This document shows positions 1 through 13,232 of a stretch of 64,000 nucleotides of DNA, one piece after another. A program made the position numbers and the translations under genes. The DNA comes from Holacanthus passer. Taxonomy: Eukaryota; Chordata; Actinopteri; Pomacanthidae. The notes beneath the pieces are model-generated. The model was given only the letters and a program-made list of their open reading frames with translations. It had not been told where the DNA came from and made no database searches. Numbering within the stretch: position 1 is the stretch's first letter; every line of letters starts with the position of its first letter. The stretch is from NCBI GenBank assembly GCA_025331565.1, contig JAFREQ010000008.1:806001-870000 (forward strand), given 5' to 3'.

Positions 1-1625
1 ACAACTCAGATTAGAAATGCTTCTCAGAACGGCTTTAAGCTGGCTTGACCTACACTTTAATGGGCTTTGGTGCAGATGTGAGAACAGTCCATTCAAGGCC
101 GCGCGGTCTGCCTTCAACCTGATGGATACTCATTGATAGTAACTGTCACTTTCAACAAAAATGCTTGATATTTCTGTCTTGCTGTGACAGTGATTACACA
201 ATTTGGCCACTACATCATGTAATGTGTGACGCTCTCAACCAAACATCCAATGGGCGCCTGGCCTTTATACAGATTGTACAAGCATGCTGTCTGTTGCAAG
301 TGCCTGCATAATACAGACCAGTTTTTTCCCCTCTCTATTCATTCTCTATACCTGTTTATTATGATTCAGCATCATGGAGGGGTGGGGCCTATCCCAGCAT
401 GCTTTGCACAAACATGGAAACACCCTGGCCAGGTCCCCAGTCCCCAGAGCCAGACAAACACAGTCCCATCCTCAACTAGGGGCAATTAAATGTTTCCAGT
501 TCACCTGAGTTAAATGTGTTTGAGCTGTTGGAGGAAACTGGAGCGCCCAAAGGAAGCTCACACAAGCACAGACAGAACTTTAAACTCTACACTGGCAATA
601 GGTCTGTTATGTTGAACAACAGTCTAGAAACGGGAAGTTCTCACATTTTAGAACCATCTGAAATGGATCCAGCTTCATGCAGCTGATAATAATCGCATCA
701 AAATGCATCGATCAGCTGAGGCACAGACATCCCTGTTAATAGCACAAGGAAAAGAGGAGTGATATACACAATATGCAGTTTGGAGCTACAAGTGGGAAGG
801 ACTGAATCTAACCCCTTAGTCAGTGTCCTTTTTAGTATGGTTAAATGTTAAGACTACTTCTATGTGTCGGAAAGTGAAGTTTCGCATTCTGAGGTCTGTG
901 TGCCTGTGGAATATAAACCCTGAATCTTAACCTTGCAGAATTTTTGTGTACTCTGCATTTTAAAAACATGTCACAGCCTGTTAAACTGTAACTGGCTGTT
1001 TTTGAGTATTGTTTTTCATTGAAATGTGTGGTTCTTTGTAAAATGTGGAATGCCGTCTCACAGCTTTTGTGAAAGGTCTAAAGGAATCCAGTCACCAAAA
1101 ATAAACCCTCAGTAAACATGCTTTGTCAAACCCATGTGTAATGTTTCAACACAACTATGATGCCACATCTTGGGAGGCAAGGCACATTTCAGAAAAAAAT
1201 ATTTTAATAATAAAATCAAATCTCATAAAATTACTTAACAAGGTGTGTTCTACATTATGAGCCTTGCTGTTGCAGCGTTTATCTTTCAGTTCCTGTTAAC
1301 TTGCCACAATTCAGCCTGTTCTGTTTGATCAAACATGCACAGTGCACTTTATTAAATTCATCTGTAATGACACTGCACTGTGTAGCCTTTTATGTTTTAT
1401 GTCACTTCTGCCACGTCAACCTCTGTTCTGCTGTCTTCACAGGTCTGTAGTATTGGCTGAAGGACCGTGTAAACGCGGCTTGTAAAAGGATCCACCGTGG
1501 TAAGAAACACTGCTGTCCTTTTGAATTTCTGCAAGCATAGACACAACAGGCCCCATCTGCTTGTCTCCACTGATTCATTTTTTCATAACAGAGGCACTCC
1601 CTCCTGTGTTTCCGCCCTCTCTCAG
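1..1625. other. Upstream/5' non-coding region of agpat3
   Basis: No coding exon is supported here. Any 5' UTR exon or promoter of agpat3 lies here or upstream of the window. A pyrimidine-rich stretch ending in CAG at 1625 looks like a 3' splice site, so this sequence is probably the intron before the first coding exon. The short open frames show no recognisable protein. Confidence 0.5.
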
Positions 1626-1678
1626 GTTGGTCGTAGTGTATAGAGAGGAGCCTACCCAGCTCTCCAGGCTCCTCAGCC

Positions 1679-4600
1679 ATGGCTCTGCTGGCCTACGTGA
1701 AGAGCCTGTTCATCCTGCAGTTGCTGATGGGCTTTGTGTTTGTGGTGAGCGGCCTCATCATAAACTTCATTCAGCTCTGCACCTGCATCCTCTGGCCGAT
1801 CAACAAGCAGCTCTATCGCAGAATCAACTGCCGGCTCTCCTACTCCCTCTGGAGTCGTGAGTAGATAATATTTCTACATTGTTGCTACAAGTTGGTTTTG
1901 TTTTTCTTTAATTGCAGTGTCATAGTTCAAAAAAGGTAAACAAGAAAATCCAGGTAGCAGGTCGTCACCATTGACCTGACCACCTGCTGAATGTACGTCT
2001 AATAGTCAATATCCTTTTAGCTCTGACATAAATACCTGAGTTCGCAGCTGCTAGATTCTCCACAATGTCACCGCCCCCCATCCCCAACTTTGTCTGTCTG
2101 CTGTTTGGTGCTCAACACAGAGCGTACAGTGGATTTATCTGCCATGTCAGCAGACATTTTTGCTGTAAATGTCTACTTGAGTCAGTGAGTGCTGTTGAAG
2201 CTCAAACAGATGTCACATTTACACCAAAATAATGATCTGAAAACACTCCATACAGCTACAGTATCACTGTTATAATAATCAGCAAACTGAGGAGCAAACC
2301 TGACATTTATTTCTGTATATTTCATTTATTTTTGTATAGTTCTTATATTCAGTGCTATAAGTGATGAATTGTTGTCCCATTGTTCATGATGTGTTGCTGT
2401 GTCTGTGCAGAGCTGGTGATGCTGCTGGAGTGGTGGTCAGGCACAGATTGCACCCTATACACCGACCAGGCTACGGTGGACAAGTTTGGCAAAGAACATG
2501 TCATCATCATACTCAACCACAACTACGAGATCGACTTCCTGTGTGGCTGGACCATGTGTGAAAGATATGGCGTCCTAGGGGTCAGTAGTGTAGCCAAATA
2601 TGACAAATTTTTGCGGCCCAAAAAAAAGATACTCAAGCCATCTTTTTTTACATAGTTGAATTAATGGTCCTCAATATAAGATTCTGCTTTTAACAACCAG
2701 GTTGGACTTCAATCCTCATTGTGAGAAATCCAAGCTTCATCATTAAAAACACATGCCTGTCCTCCCTCTCTAGAGTTCAAAAGTACTAGCCAAACATGAG
2801 CTACTGAAGGTTCCTCTGATTGGCTGGACCTGGTACTTCCTAGAAATAGTCTTCTGCAAAAGAAAGTGGGAGGAGGACCGAAAGACTGTCTTCAAAGGAC
2901 TTTCCAGGCTCAAAGACTATCCTGAATGTATGTGGGTAGGTACAGGTCAGCCACACTGTTTGTCTCTCTTCTGGCATGAGTGCACAACCAGTAGTAGTAA
3001 GCTGTGTGTAAGTTTAGAAGTTCATTTTCATGCTGCTACACATACAATTGCACAAATACCATAAAATGTCTTTTTGCAGTCAGTCAACTGCAGCCCAGTT
3101 ACACAATCAAGATTGTGAAATATCTCCTCAGAGCTGACTTCTTGGTAGCGAACCGATATGTGGTTATCTGAGTACAGAATTCCAGTCAAGTGTAGTGTGA
3201 CTGTTTCTATTAAGGTTATAAATGCATAATGTGGATAAAGCAACTTTCTCATTTAAAGGAAAATTATGGTTAATTACAACCCTGATTCCAGAAAAGTTGG
3301 GATGCTGTGGGAAAACGTGATAATTTCATGGTCCTTTTCGACATAATAACAGCACAAAGACAATGTATTTAATGTTTGACCTCATCCATGTCATGAATTT
3401 GATGCCAGCAACATGTTTCAAACAAGTTGGGATGGGGCAAAAGATGTTCCACACTTTGCGAAACACGATTGTATAAAGGATATTACTACATGAGCCTAGG
3501 AACACTTTGTAAAACTGCTTTTGATATAGACTGCAAATAATTGCATTCTGTTTTTATTTACGTTTTACAGAGCATCCCAATTTTTTGGGAGTCAGGGTTG
3601 TATAACTTAGGTCTCATTTTTGTAGCGTATTTATTATTTGTACTTTTTATGATCACTTTACTCACTACAACAATCAAAGTAGGTGAAAGGTTAAAAACCT
3701 CTATGATTGTGTGGCGGCTCATGTTCCCAGATCTCAGCCACTAATTTGATAACTTGGTGATAACAATTTTATTACTAGCAATAGAAACAAAAGTAATATA
3801 ATATATAATATAATATAATATAATATAATAAATTGGAATTATTCTTAAATCATTTACTCTCAGTTCTTTAGGTTTCACAGGGAAACAATATGAGGAGCTC
3901 TAGATGCTGCCCTTTGACCCAGTTTCTCTTAAGTAGGTTGATCTCAGTGGTGATAGATACACAAGTTCACAGTGCACCAGCTGTATTTAAGATCTCTCAA
4001 CAGGAGGCTGTGTGTTTATTCTTTTTTGTGAAACCTCATGAATTGGACTCTCCACTGTGCATAAACAGTCTGAGGAGGCTTTCATCCTGCATTGAGAGGC
4101 AAAACGGCTCTTTTCATTTGAAATAAGCTAGTGGCTTACATTCATGGTGTCTTACCTGGTGTGCCATACACTGTACCTGAAGGTGTGAAGCACCTTGTGT
4201 CACAGATTTTCACCGTGACTCAACCAGTTCACTGAGATTAGACAGATCAGCAGTTGATCTAATTACCCCTTAAGTCAAGCGTTAGGCCACCGCTAATGAC
4301 ATAGTTTCTATGTGTTCAGATAAACAAACTGAACTAAACTCTTTAGTATCATTGTCATCCACCTCCCTGATGAGATAAGATAAGGACTTTATTTTAGTGT
4401 AGTGTTACATTGAGGAGAACCTGATCTGTAATTCAACCAAGCAGAAGTAGGGTAGTGGACGGGACAAGAGAAAGGAGGTCACCTCAAGTCTGTGTAATTC
4501 TTCTTTCTATGTGTAGGTGTGTGTGTGGGTATTAACACAGCTCTTCTCCCTCCACAGTTTCTGCTGTACTGCGAGGGCACCCGCTTCACACAGACGAAGC

Positions 4601-7335
4601 ACCAAATCAGTATGCAGGTTGCAGAGAGTAAAGGCCTGCCCAAGCTCAAATACCACCTGCTACCCCGAACCAAAGGATTCACCACTACAATGCAGTGTCT
4701 TAAGGGCACAGGTTGGGACCACAAACACGCCAACGTCATCATACTCAAAACACATATGAGTCTGTGTTCTTAGTCTGTGTTTTTCCTCACTTACAGTAAA
4801 TGCTGTGTACGATGTGACTCTCAACTTCAAAGACAACCAAACCCCCACTCTGCTGGGCATCGTCAACGGCAAGAAATACAAAGCCGACATGAGTGTCAGG
4901 TGAGTGCCGCTGATACCCTCCGTTTACCTTTAAATCATCAGCTAGTGTAATGATGATGCATTACACTGCCAGCTGTACTCAGTTTCTTCAAGTGGAAAGT
5001 GTAGTTTAAAACCTTTTGGCCTCCTACCAGCTGCATTTTTGTCCCATAACAATGAAAGAGACAGTGAGGGTGCTCAAAACCTTGGCTAGTTTCCCAGCAC
5101 GTTTATGGTCTCAGAACAATAACTCTGGTGTCCAGGACACTCCTGCTGAGTAAAAGAGGTGAGATTCATCATGAGATGGAAAGTGGAGTGGCTCATATAG
5201 AAATGATAGCACAACTGAAGTAATGGAAAAACTATAAAAAGAAAAACATTGGTAGGATGTGGTTTTTGTGGTAATATGGTTGAGTAAACTGGAGCCCGAC
5301 TGTGCTTGCCCAGCTCAGAAACAGATGATCCACTGTGCAGAGTGGAAGTGAGTTTTAGGCATGAGAGCCCCCTGGTGGTAAGAAATAACCATACCAGGCC
5401 ACAAGTGGTATCACAAAACATTTTCTGTTGCTGTGTGTTTTCTGTGTTGTCTAACTGATCATGAGATGTGTTTTACATCCTGTTGTCCATTATATTATGA
5501 TTTGAAAGCCTTACTTTTTCATACATTGTTTGCTGGATTTCCTTATTTCTTATGCCACATGAATCTTGTGTGACTGAATACTTTGTATAACTTACCAATG
5601 GTTCTTTCACGTTGGTTGGTCATACGGTATTCTGTTCTTCACTTTTCTTTCTTGCTGTGCCGAATATGTCCTGACCTTTAAAGCATGTACACACATTACA
5701 ATTGATTGATTTGAGCGTGAAGAGTGATCTGACCAAGTTGGACGCAGCCTGTTCCACTTTGGGTCAGTGGACAATATGGGGACACATTCAAACATTGCGT
5801 GGTGTTAAAAGATCCAGTCGCTGCCTGTCATTTTCATCAAGATTCATTTTTACCACTGGACTCATGACCCGTGGACATAACATGAATGAGCAGGAAAAGA
5901 GAAAAGCAGAGAAGAGCAATGAAGGTGCATAACTGGTAAAATTGTTCCATGGTAAGAATTATTTTCTAATTTAATTCTTCAGGTTTTAATGCACCTGAAG
6001 TTCACATTATTCTTGTAAAAAGTCACTCACCTTCACCTCTCTGTGCACAATAGAAATGACCTGTTTCTCTATCTGTCATATGAGATTTTTAAAATTTTTA
6101 CTTTTTGTTTCTGCACATGTAGCAAGTGAAATTTTTTAACATGGTCGTCATGTCTGTTTTGTTGCGCATTCCTTAAATCTTATTCTCTCAGCATTTCGGT
6201 AGTTGCTTTTCAATGCAGCAAGTGTCTCATCCAGTGTGTTGTCTTTTGTATTTTCTCACTTATTCATTATGTGCTCATTTCTGACTGTCAAGACAAAACA
6301 AAATCTGTGAATGTTTGGAGTGTCTAATCTTTCTAAGGTCTGTTCCCAGTTAAGAAGGTTGTGCATTTTTCTATGTATGACACTAAAAATAAATATTATT
6401 CCACTCCTATATATTTTGTTCCTCTTTCCCAACCAGGCGGTTCCCTGTGGAGGATATACCAGATGATGAGCAAGAGTGTGCCAACTGGCTGCACAAGCTC
6501 TACCAGGAGAAGGTAAACTGAGGAAGCCGACATTAAAGGCACAAATCTCAATGTAAACAACAGCATTTCATATAAACACTAGATTTGAAAGATGATTTGG
6601 TTTGAATTTGATATAGATTTGAAGTGAAATTGTTTGAATGTCTGTTGTGGTAACCGTTGCATGTTGACTGGACATGTATGAGATCCTTGAGTTCAATCTT
6701 CCTTAATGACCCCAAAGGCATCTCTGGCCCACAAGACCTATTTTCAGGCATTAGTTCTTTATTTGTGACAATATTTATTTGCTGATTTGATGCATCGCTT
6801 CATTTATTTTCAGTGGGACACATGATCAGTTAATAAAAAGTAAACCAATTCTTCTTCCTGTCCTGTACAGGATGCCTTGCAAGAAATATACAACAAGGAA
6901 GGCAAGTTCCCTGGACCCACAATAATCCCACCTCGCAGGCTATGGACGCTGCTCAACTTCTTGTTTTGGGCCACCCTGCTGCTTTCGCCCCTCATCAACT
7001 TTGCTTATGGAGTGGCCGTCAGTGGCTCCCCCCTCCTCATCATTGGCTTTATCATCTTCCTCATCATAGGTAGGTAGTGGCACTTAGAATGTCAAATGAA
7101 CCAGCTTCTTCCTCTTGGGGATTGACTAGGAGGCAATGAACAGACAGGATATTCAAAGCTTTCTAAATTGCTAAAGGCTCAACAGTTCTCTAAGATTCTA
7201 AGATTCTCTCTTCTCACTCTTTTCTTTTTTTTTCTCTCCACAGCCTCCATAGCTATCCGCCGCCTCATAGGGGTCACCGAGGTGAAGAAAACAGGTTCCA
7301 GTTATGGCAACCCGGAGGCTAAGAAACAAAACTAA
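1679..7335 (+). CDS. agpat3: 1-acyl-sn-glycerol-3-phosphate acyltransferase gamma (8 coding exons)
   Basis: This enzyme transfers an acyl chain from acyl-CoA to lysophosphatidic acid to make phosphatidic acid in the ER/nuclear envelope. Coding exons read 1679-1856, 2411-2580, 2774-2935, 4558-4711, 4797-4899, 6437-6512, 6871-7069 and 7244-7335. All have GT-AG borders and matching phases, giving 377 aa against about 376 in human AGPAT3. Visible family motifs are the catalytic NHNYEID (about residues 95-101), the KVPLIGW block (about 128-134), EGTR (176-179) and LPRTKGF (about 205-211). There is an N-terminal hydrophobic segment (about 15-37) and a C-terminal hydrophobic pair (about 300-350). 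The ATG has a strong context (G at -3, G at +4) and sits 53 bases after a good acceptor at 1625. AGPAT4 was considered; the YFLEIVFCKRKWEEDR block and the C-terminus fit AGPAT3 better. Residue 168 is Cys where human has Tyr. Family knowledge comes from memory of the vertebrate proteins. Confidence 0.95.
3277..3600. mobile_element. TA-flanked inverted-repeat MITE in agpat3 intron 3
   Basis: The left end starts CAACCCTGATTCC and the right end is its near-complement, ending GGAGTCAGGGTTG. Each end abuts a TA dinucleotide (3275-3276 and 3601-3602), as expected for a Tc1/mariner-type insertion. It is 324 bp with no transposase frame, so it is a non-autonomous copy. The ends resemble a very common teleost repeat I know from memory; the family name is not assigned. 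Confidence 0.75.
3795..3831. repeat. TAATA-type simple repeat
   Basis: An AT-only run of TAATA/TATAA units lies in the large third intron of agpat3. It is a microsatellite with no other visible signal. Confidence 0.85.
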
Positions 7336-7907
7336 AGTGTGTCACCCCCCCTACCCAACTCCATTCTCCTCCTACTGTTGAGTCAGTTGGCAGGCTGGGG
7401 AGGAGACCCAGCTGTGAAAACAATAATAGATACCAGAGTTAGAAATACTAATGGCACTAGAGCATGAAAGGTCTGGGGTTCAAACTCTCTGGTGTAACAG
7501 AACAGAAGGAGGGGGAGATGCAGTACTGTATTCTCCTGCATCTTTCTTAATCCTACTCGCAACCCACTGTCCCCATCCAAGTCCCATTAAATCCCCGTAA
7601 CACCCAAGGTTAAGCTCCTAACCTGTCTAAGGTCACATGGACCCATTTCCTGCTCTGAGCTACCTACCTCCACTTCCTGTCACCTGTCATCCAGCCAATC
7701 AGGGAGTGATGACATGCTCATTGTTTTTGCCCACAGAACACAAGGCGATCCGTATCTTATCTTTGAATCTCCATCCAGGAGCAGTGTGTTCCTGCAGCAG
7801 CAATCTGTAACATGCAGGACACCTCCCTCCATTTTTTTTTTCTCACTAAGTGGGACTTGTAATGGGAACCGGTGCCTTGAGGCCCAGCTCGGTTTCCGCA
7901 ATCTTAA

Positions 7908-8396
7908 AGGGTCGTTTCACCCAAATCAAAAATTATTTACCATTTAGCTTCCAGGTATGTGGCCAGGCACATGGGGGTTTTATTTTACCAGGATCTAATC
8001 CAGCTCCCACTTCTACTGCCACCTTAGTACAGTGTAGGTGAATGAAATGAAGTCATTGTAAAACTGAACAACAGTGTGTCCTTCCAGAAACAGTGTCTCT
8101 GTTACTTTGGATAATTTCTGACAGTTTTCATCTGGAACTCTATGACAAATGTAAAAAATAGTGAAAATTTACCACACTGACTGACAGCATTGGATTATCC
8201 AGGTAGTAGCGACATTGTTTCTGGAAAGAGACATTGCTCTTGAGCTGTTCAGTTCACCTCCATTGTATCAGGTTAGCACCAGAAGTCTCAGGGCAGAGAT
8301 CTCAAAATATAAATCCCACACCATCTCCAGGGCTGGATACTGCTGGGTTAGTTGGGATTTTTTTTTTTAATCTCATGATCTTGGTGAACTGACCCC
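7908..8396. mobile_element. TTAA-flanked inverted-repeat element
   Basis: The left end reads AGGGTCGTTTCACCC and the right end is the near-complement, TTGGTGAACTGACCCC. Perfect TTAA tetranucleotides flank both ends (7904-7907 and 8397-8400). TTAA target duplication is typical of piggyBac and Kolobok DNA transposons. The 489-bp body has no transposase frame, so this is a non-autonomous copy. It lies in the probable 3' UTR of agpat3. Confidence 0.65.
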
Positions 8397-10536
8397 TTAA
8401 CATCTTGTCTTGGAGAGGCTGGTGTCTGTTAAACTACAGCAAGGGCTCCGAATGTGAAAACTGTCCTTATCGAGGACACCTACCATCTGTTACAGGTCTC
8501 ATTTGTAGCCCGCAGCACCAAACACCCACGGATTCATTCTGCCACACTTCAGTTCTTCTTCCAATCTCTATTCCTATTTTCACTTGATTTACATGAATAG
8601 GAATTTTCATACATGTCGTAATTCATTTTGAAAACATAGCTCTGACCCCTTAAATGTGACGCTAATTCAACCAGCTATCCCAGTCCAAACACTGAAGCCG
8701 TTCAACCGACCACCACCCCCCTCCCTCTCATGCCAGTCTTGACAGCTGAAATGCAGTGCACACTGTCCTGCTCCATGTGACTGTTCTGCTTCTGCTGTTC
8801 AAAAGGCAGCAGAACCAAATTCCAGAAAAAGATCACCAACTGTCTTCATGTAGCCTCACAGCTGTTAGCACATTATTTTGCTGTCCAGATATAGACTGTG
8901 TAGTAGTGATGTTTTAACCTTTGCCTTAAATCAAGCTTGCTCAGGCAAGGGATCGCTTATTCGCCACCCCTTTAAAAACAGCTCCCACCTCTTACCTCTA
9001 CGTTCCTTTCGAGTATTCATCCTCCTCCTCCCATGATAGTGCATCATGGAGTCGTGTGCATTCATTTGGTGTGATTACCAAAGTGAATGAGTAATTGAAA
9101 ACCATTTTTAATCTTTAAAGTGAAAGGCTAGAAAGTTGTTGGTTTATTACTTGTACTTTGCCGTTAGTTAAAGGAAGCTGCTGACACACTGTGCAGGCAG
9201 CTGTGTTTCTCTGGATGTCCTAGCCATTGTTGATGCACTCACAGTTCCATACATTTCACCATTTTAGGGTCGATCATCCCAGAGTTGGTTGTTTTTAACT
9301 GTAACAAATTAAAACGTTGGCTGTTGCAGTTCGTCAGCTGATCTCGTCCAGTGTTACAAGCCACAATTCCTGGTCCAAAATGCAAACAATGGTAGCAAGA
9401 CACGGAGGAGAGACTTTGTCCCGCTCTCTCCTCTCCTCCCCCCTTCACATGCCACATGTAGTATTGCTCATATTTTTGATTTATTGGTTTAATTTTTGGG
9501 GGGGTCATCACTCCTCAGCAGCAATATGTTGTGAACCTTCCTCTTTCTGTAGAGTCAACCCAGACAGATTTCATGCAAGCCTTAATAGACAGTGCTGCTT
9601 AATTTTTGTGTGAAAATGTAGAAGCTAACTGAGCCCCTGTGGTAGTGAACGGTTGAAAATTGAAAGACGCCCTCCGGTATAGCAAGAAGGTTACTGGGAT
9701 TAGTTGCCAATTAGCTTGTCCTAAGGTTTTAACATTAATAATTAGAGAGAGATGAGAATGGATAAAGTCTGCTCTTCTGTACAAAGAGCTCTGTTCGTAA
9801 TCAGTTCACATTTTTTACAAGAAGAAACTTTGAGTTGCTTTACCTCAAATATTTGTTAAAAGCTTTAGTATTTTAGCTTATTATTTTCTTCAAGTTTTTT
9901 CCTTTCATCCCAGCATACAAATCAGATACCAATGCAGTCCAACTTGTCCCGTCAGTCAGTAAAAATTATATTCCAGAAACAGAAAGGAGGCTGAGAAGTT
10001 AAAACAAGTATTTGGAAAAACTTTTTACACTGGATGTTTTTTTTTAATTCAGTAAAGAAATATAAATGTAACTTGTGGTTGTTGTTTTTTCCTTCTGAGG
10101 TCTCGAATGGAATCAAATAGCATTTTCAAATTGACACCACTTCATTACTTTTTTAAATCTCAGAGATAATTCAGTTAGTGGCACCTCTTGCGTCAGCTTT
10201 TGTTTTGTTTTCTAAGGCTATTTTTATGTTTTCTTCAATTAAAACACTTGAGAATATTAAAGGATTTAATCACAAAGCAACTTTTACTTCTTTGACTTAT
10301 TTGGATTTGTGTGAGTTTCTCTGTTTGCTCAGCAGTTCAGATAAAAGGAATGAAGCTCAGCGTGAACCCAGGGGCAGGAGTAGCTGAATCCACACTGAAC
10401 AGGTTTCCTCCTTCCATCTTTTCTGCTCCATCGACAGAACCATCTTCACAGAGGCACATTTACATCCATCCTCCTTCATCCATCATGACACACTCACAAG
10501 TTCCCATTAGGATCCCGTACAATGTCACTAAAGAGT

Positions 10537-10875
10537 GACAGTACGTAGAGACTGTGTAAACTGAAAATATGTATATAAGGTAAATGATGAATGTCACATT
10601 CACTTTTAGAAATTGTAGAGATGTACTTAGCTGTTTTTTGCAGTAGACCTTTTGAATGACACATTAACCAATCGTCCATCAAATGTCCTGAGGACATTTT
10701 GGATATACAGTCACAAGACGTGTGACAGGATGTGGACAGACTGTATAAATATGTACATAATGTAAATGAGGAGTATGATGTTCACTTTTAGAAATGGCAG
10801 CGATGCTCTTCTGTTCTTTTGCAATAGCTGTTTTGAATGACGGGCCAAGCGTTCAGGCTATGACCAAATGATGGA
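10537..10875. repeat. Two diverged tandem copies of a ~150-bp segment
   Basis: Copy 1 (about 10537-10687) and copy 2 (about 10724-10875) share, in order, a GACAG start, ACTGT(G/A)TAAA, ATATGTA(T/C)ATAA, TTCACTTTTAGAAAT, a T-rich GCA(G/A)TAG block and TTTTGAATGAC. A short perfect inverted repeat (AAATGTCC-TGA-GGACATTT, 10681-10699) sits at the end of copy 1. No coding potential is seen. Confidence 0.7.
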
Positions 10876-11210
10876 AAAGCTACGGCAGAGGATTTCAACT
10901 GAGCTGGCCTCCGGGGTGCAGTGCAAAAGCGAAACTCAACACTGTCTCACCTTTCAGGTTTGAAGCTGTAAATACCTTCAGCGATGCCTCTCTTCTAATT
11001 AAAGCCACAGACAGAAGGCTGTAGTCACAGATGATGCTCACAAAGCATTTTTCCAACTTTGTAATTAATCATGGTTTCTTACTGTAGTCAGTTACTTTTT
11101 GCATGATGTGCACTATTGCACAGTCACTGAATCGAGTTAATTCTGACTCAGGGACTCTTTTACAGACTGGCAATGCAACAGCTGTGGCATTAACTCTGAA
11201 TTTGAACCTG

Positions 11211-11216
11211 AATAAA
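11211..11216 (+). terminator. Candidate poly(A) signal for agpat3
   Basis: Canonical AATAAA on the gene strand, with a G/T-rich downstream element within about 40 bases. Assignment to agpat3 is by position only. Confidence 0.4.
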
Positions 11217-13232
11217 AAGGCTTTCTGAGGAAGCTGAAAAAGTGTGATTCTTGCCTTTGTTAACACTGTACCAACTGTTCAAATAGCCTGATTTGGTTTC
11301 TTTAAAGCCTGAAAACTTCATTTCAATTCATACTTTTCTATACAATATGAAATATTCACGACTAAATAAGCAACAATCAAAGTTAATTTTGGAAACGAAC
11401 CTCTTTTGGTATTATTTAATAGGAGTTGAATGTAGAAAACCCAGCTAAACATCATCAGGACTGTCAATCAACAATCAACTCTCATGACTCTCATTTTTAT
11501 TCAAATGTTTCTCAGCTCTGTTTGGTGCACAGAAATACATGAAATCTAACTTTTCCACCCAAAGCAGTGAGACGAGCACAGACAAAAACAGACCAAACTA
11601 TCAAAATACTGTGTAATGTGCAGTACATCACTCATGGTTTCATAACCGGTACCATTATAGGAAATGATACGAGAATAGTGTCATTTCCTATACTGGATAT
11701 GTAGTTATTCCCAGCTACATTTAGGTGAGTGGGGAAAGTGTTTGGGCAGTGCTCTAAGTATTACACACTATCATCCTAAATATTTTTTTTCTTTAATTAC
11801 TGATAATTAATGATTAGCTGAGTCTTGCAAGAGTCATTATGTGCATATGTTGACTATCATTAGTTTCATGTCACCAGTTTTCCTGTGCACAGATGCAAAC
11901 ACACCCTCGGTGCAGTGCAGCTTGCAGTTCCTCGGAAAAAAAAAATCAATGTCAGACAACACTGTTACCTTTGACTCATTAAATTTTCAAGCTCATAAGC
12001 AAACGCTGTCCTCAGAGCAAATGTAGCATGATCAGCTAAAGGACAGCAGCTCGGTGGCAACACTGCTGAGAGAATCAGATTTTTTAAACGGCCCATAATG
12101 AACAAACATGGAAGTAACTGTGTGTGTTTATCTAATGTACACAAACCTATCAGGTAAATACAGTTTCAAAAAAACTTGTGGTTTTTGTCCTGAGCTGAGG
12201 GTGACATAGTGAAGTGAAGTGTCGCCACTAAGCCGACCTAAGGAGCAGTAAAACCTCCCATAATACCAAGCTGTGTGGCTTCTTGCCTTCTGTCACCCTG
12301 TCACCTCAAAACCTGGGATTTTCTGGGAAATCGGGGCTTCAGGACTGACTCACCACACAACTGAACCTCAGAGCTGAACTGGCATTAAAAATAGTGGTTA
12401 CCTGATGTAATTACACTGATGCAAATGTGCTCACTGTGTGTGTTAATGACATCTGATAACTCTCCTCAGAGGACAGACTGATACGACCGGTTGGGTTGGC
12501 TGGACTTTGAGAGCTGAGTCAAACATTAAAGCGCTGGATGACATGTCACGTTGCTGTGTTTGGGTGAAACACTGATTTAAAATGTAATGGAAATATCAGC
12601 ATTGAGAACATTTGACAGAAAAAAAACATGGAAGAAAAGGTTTCAACTGGCCGCAGAGCACCGACATGGAAAGGTACGATCCTGAATTACAATTGCTCTT
12701 ATCTTCAAAGTCGTAATACTTTATTGAGTATATAGAGTAGCATTGTGTGTTTTTGATAGTTATATGACAGTTATATGACATTATGTTTATAGTTATAAAA
12801 GCGGAACGTAGTAGCTGTTCGAGAGGCTTTCATTTAATCAAATGGTCTTCCTGAGCTTTCAGATAGTTTTTGTTGCCATTGAATAGTGAATGTTCAAATG
12901 TTTAGTCCTTAAAAGGATTTCTCATCCATGTTGACTTACAAGTTGGGACTGAAATTCATTCTTGACCTTCAACAAGCAACAAAACTAAATCACAACACAG
13001 TCTATTTGTTATCTGTTCGGGACTTTTCAACCACACCACACAATCTTCCTGATCAACAATGGTTTCCAAGGTCGAGAATGAACTTTCAGTCCCAAGAACA
13101 CACATCCTTCAAAGTCCACTTTCCTTCCAAAAATATATATATATAAAGTAAATCTTTATTTATTTAATATATATTTAATCAGCTTTATTTTTCTTTCAAA
13201 TTGTATTGCTGCTGAATCTTGTCTGCTGCCAG
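11217..13232. other. Intergenic stretch, or upstream part of the GIMAP gene
   Basis: No coding exon could be supported. The missing first exon of the GIMAP gene must lie in or before this stretch and should end in phase 1. Short ATG-GT combinations near 12628 and 12666 were examined: the donors are weak or the phase is wrong. AT-rich sequence (including a short TA run) lies at 13130-13180 just before the first recognised GIMAP exon. Confidence 0.5.

Larger units (their letters stand above)
7336..11216 (+). other. agpat3: Probable 3' UTR of agpat3, ending at a poly(A) signal
   Basis: No coding exon is seen here. The first canonical AATAAA I noticed downstream of the agpat3 stop is at 11211-11216, followed by a G/T-rich stretch typical of a cleavage site. 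That would give a 3' UTR of about 3.9 kb. ATTAAA variants occur earlier (for example near 7585), so shorter forms are possible. The stretch also carries a TTAA-flanked inverted-repeat element and a diverged tandem duplication, listed separately. Transcription of the whole interval is inferred. Confidence 0.4.

Noticed and set aside
2380..2655. Reading agpat3 exon 2 through to 2655
   Set aside because: The extension past 2580 loses similarity to the family; a donor at 2581 and the next exon at 2774 restore it.
4797..4899. Treating agpat3 as agpat4
   Set aside because: AGPAT4 was considered because of similar motifs, but the exon 3 and C-terminal residues and the total length fit AGPAT3 better.
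12620..12680. First exon of the GIMAP gene at the ATGs near 12628 or 12666
   Set aside because: The following GT sites are poor donors or leave the wrong phase for the exon at 13233.
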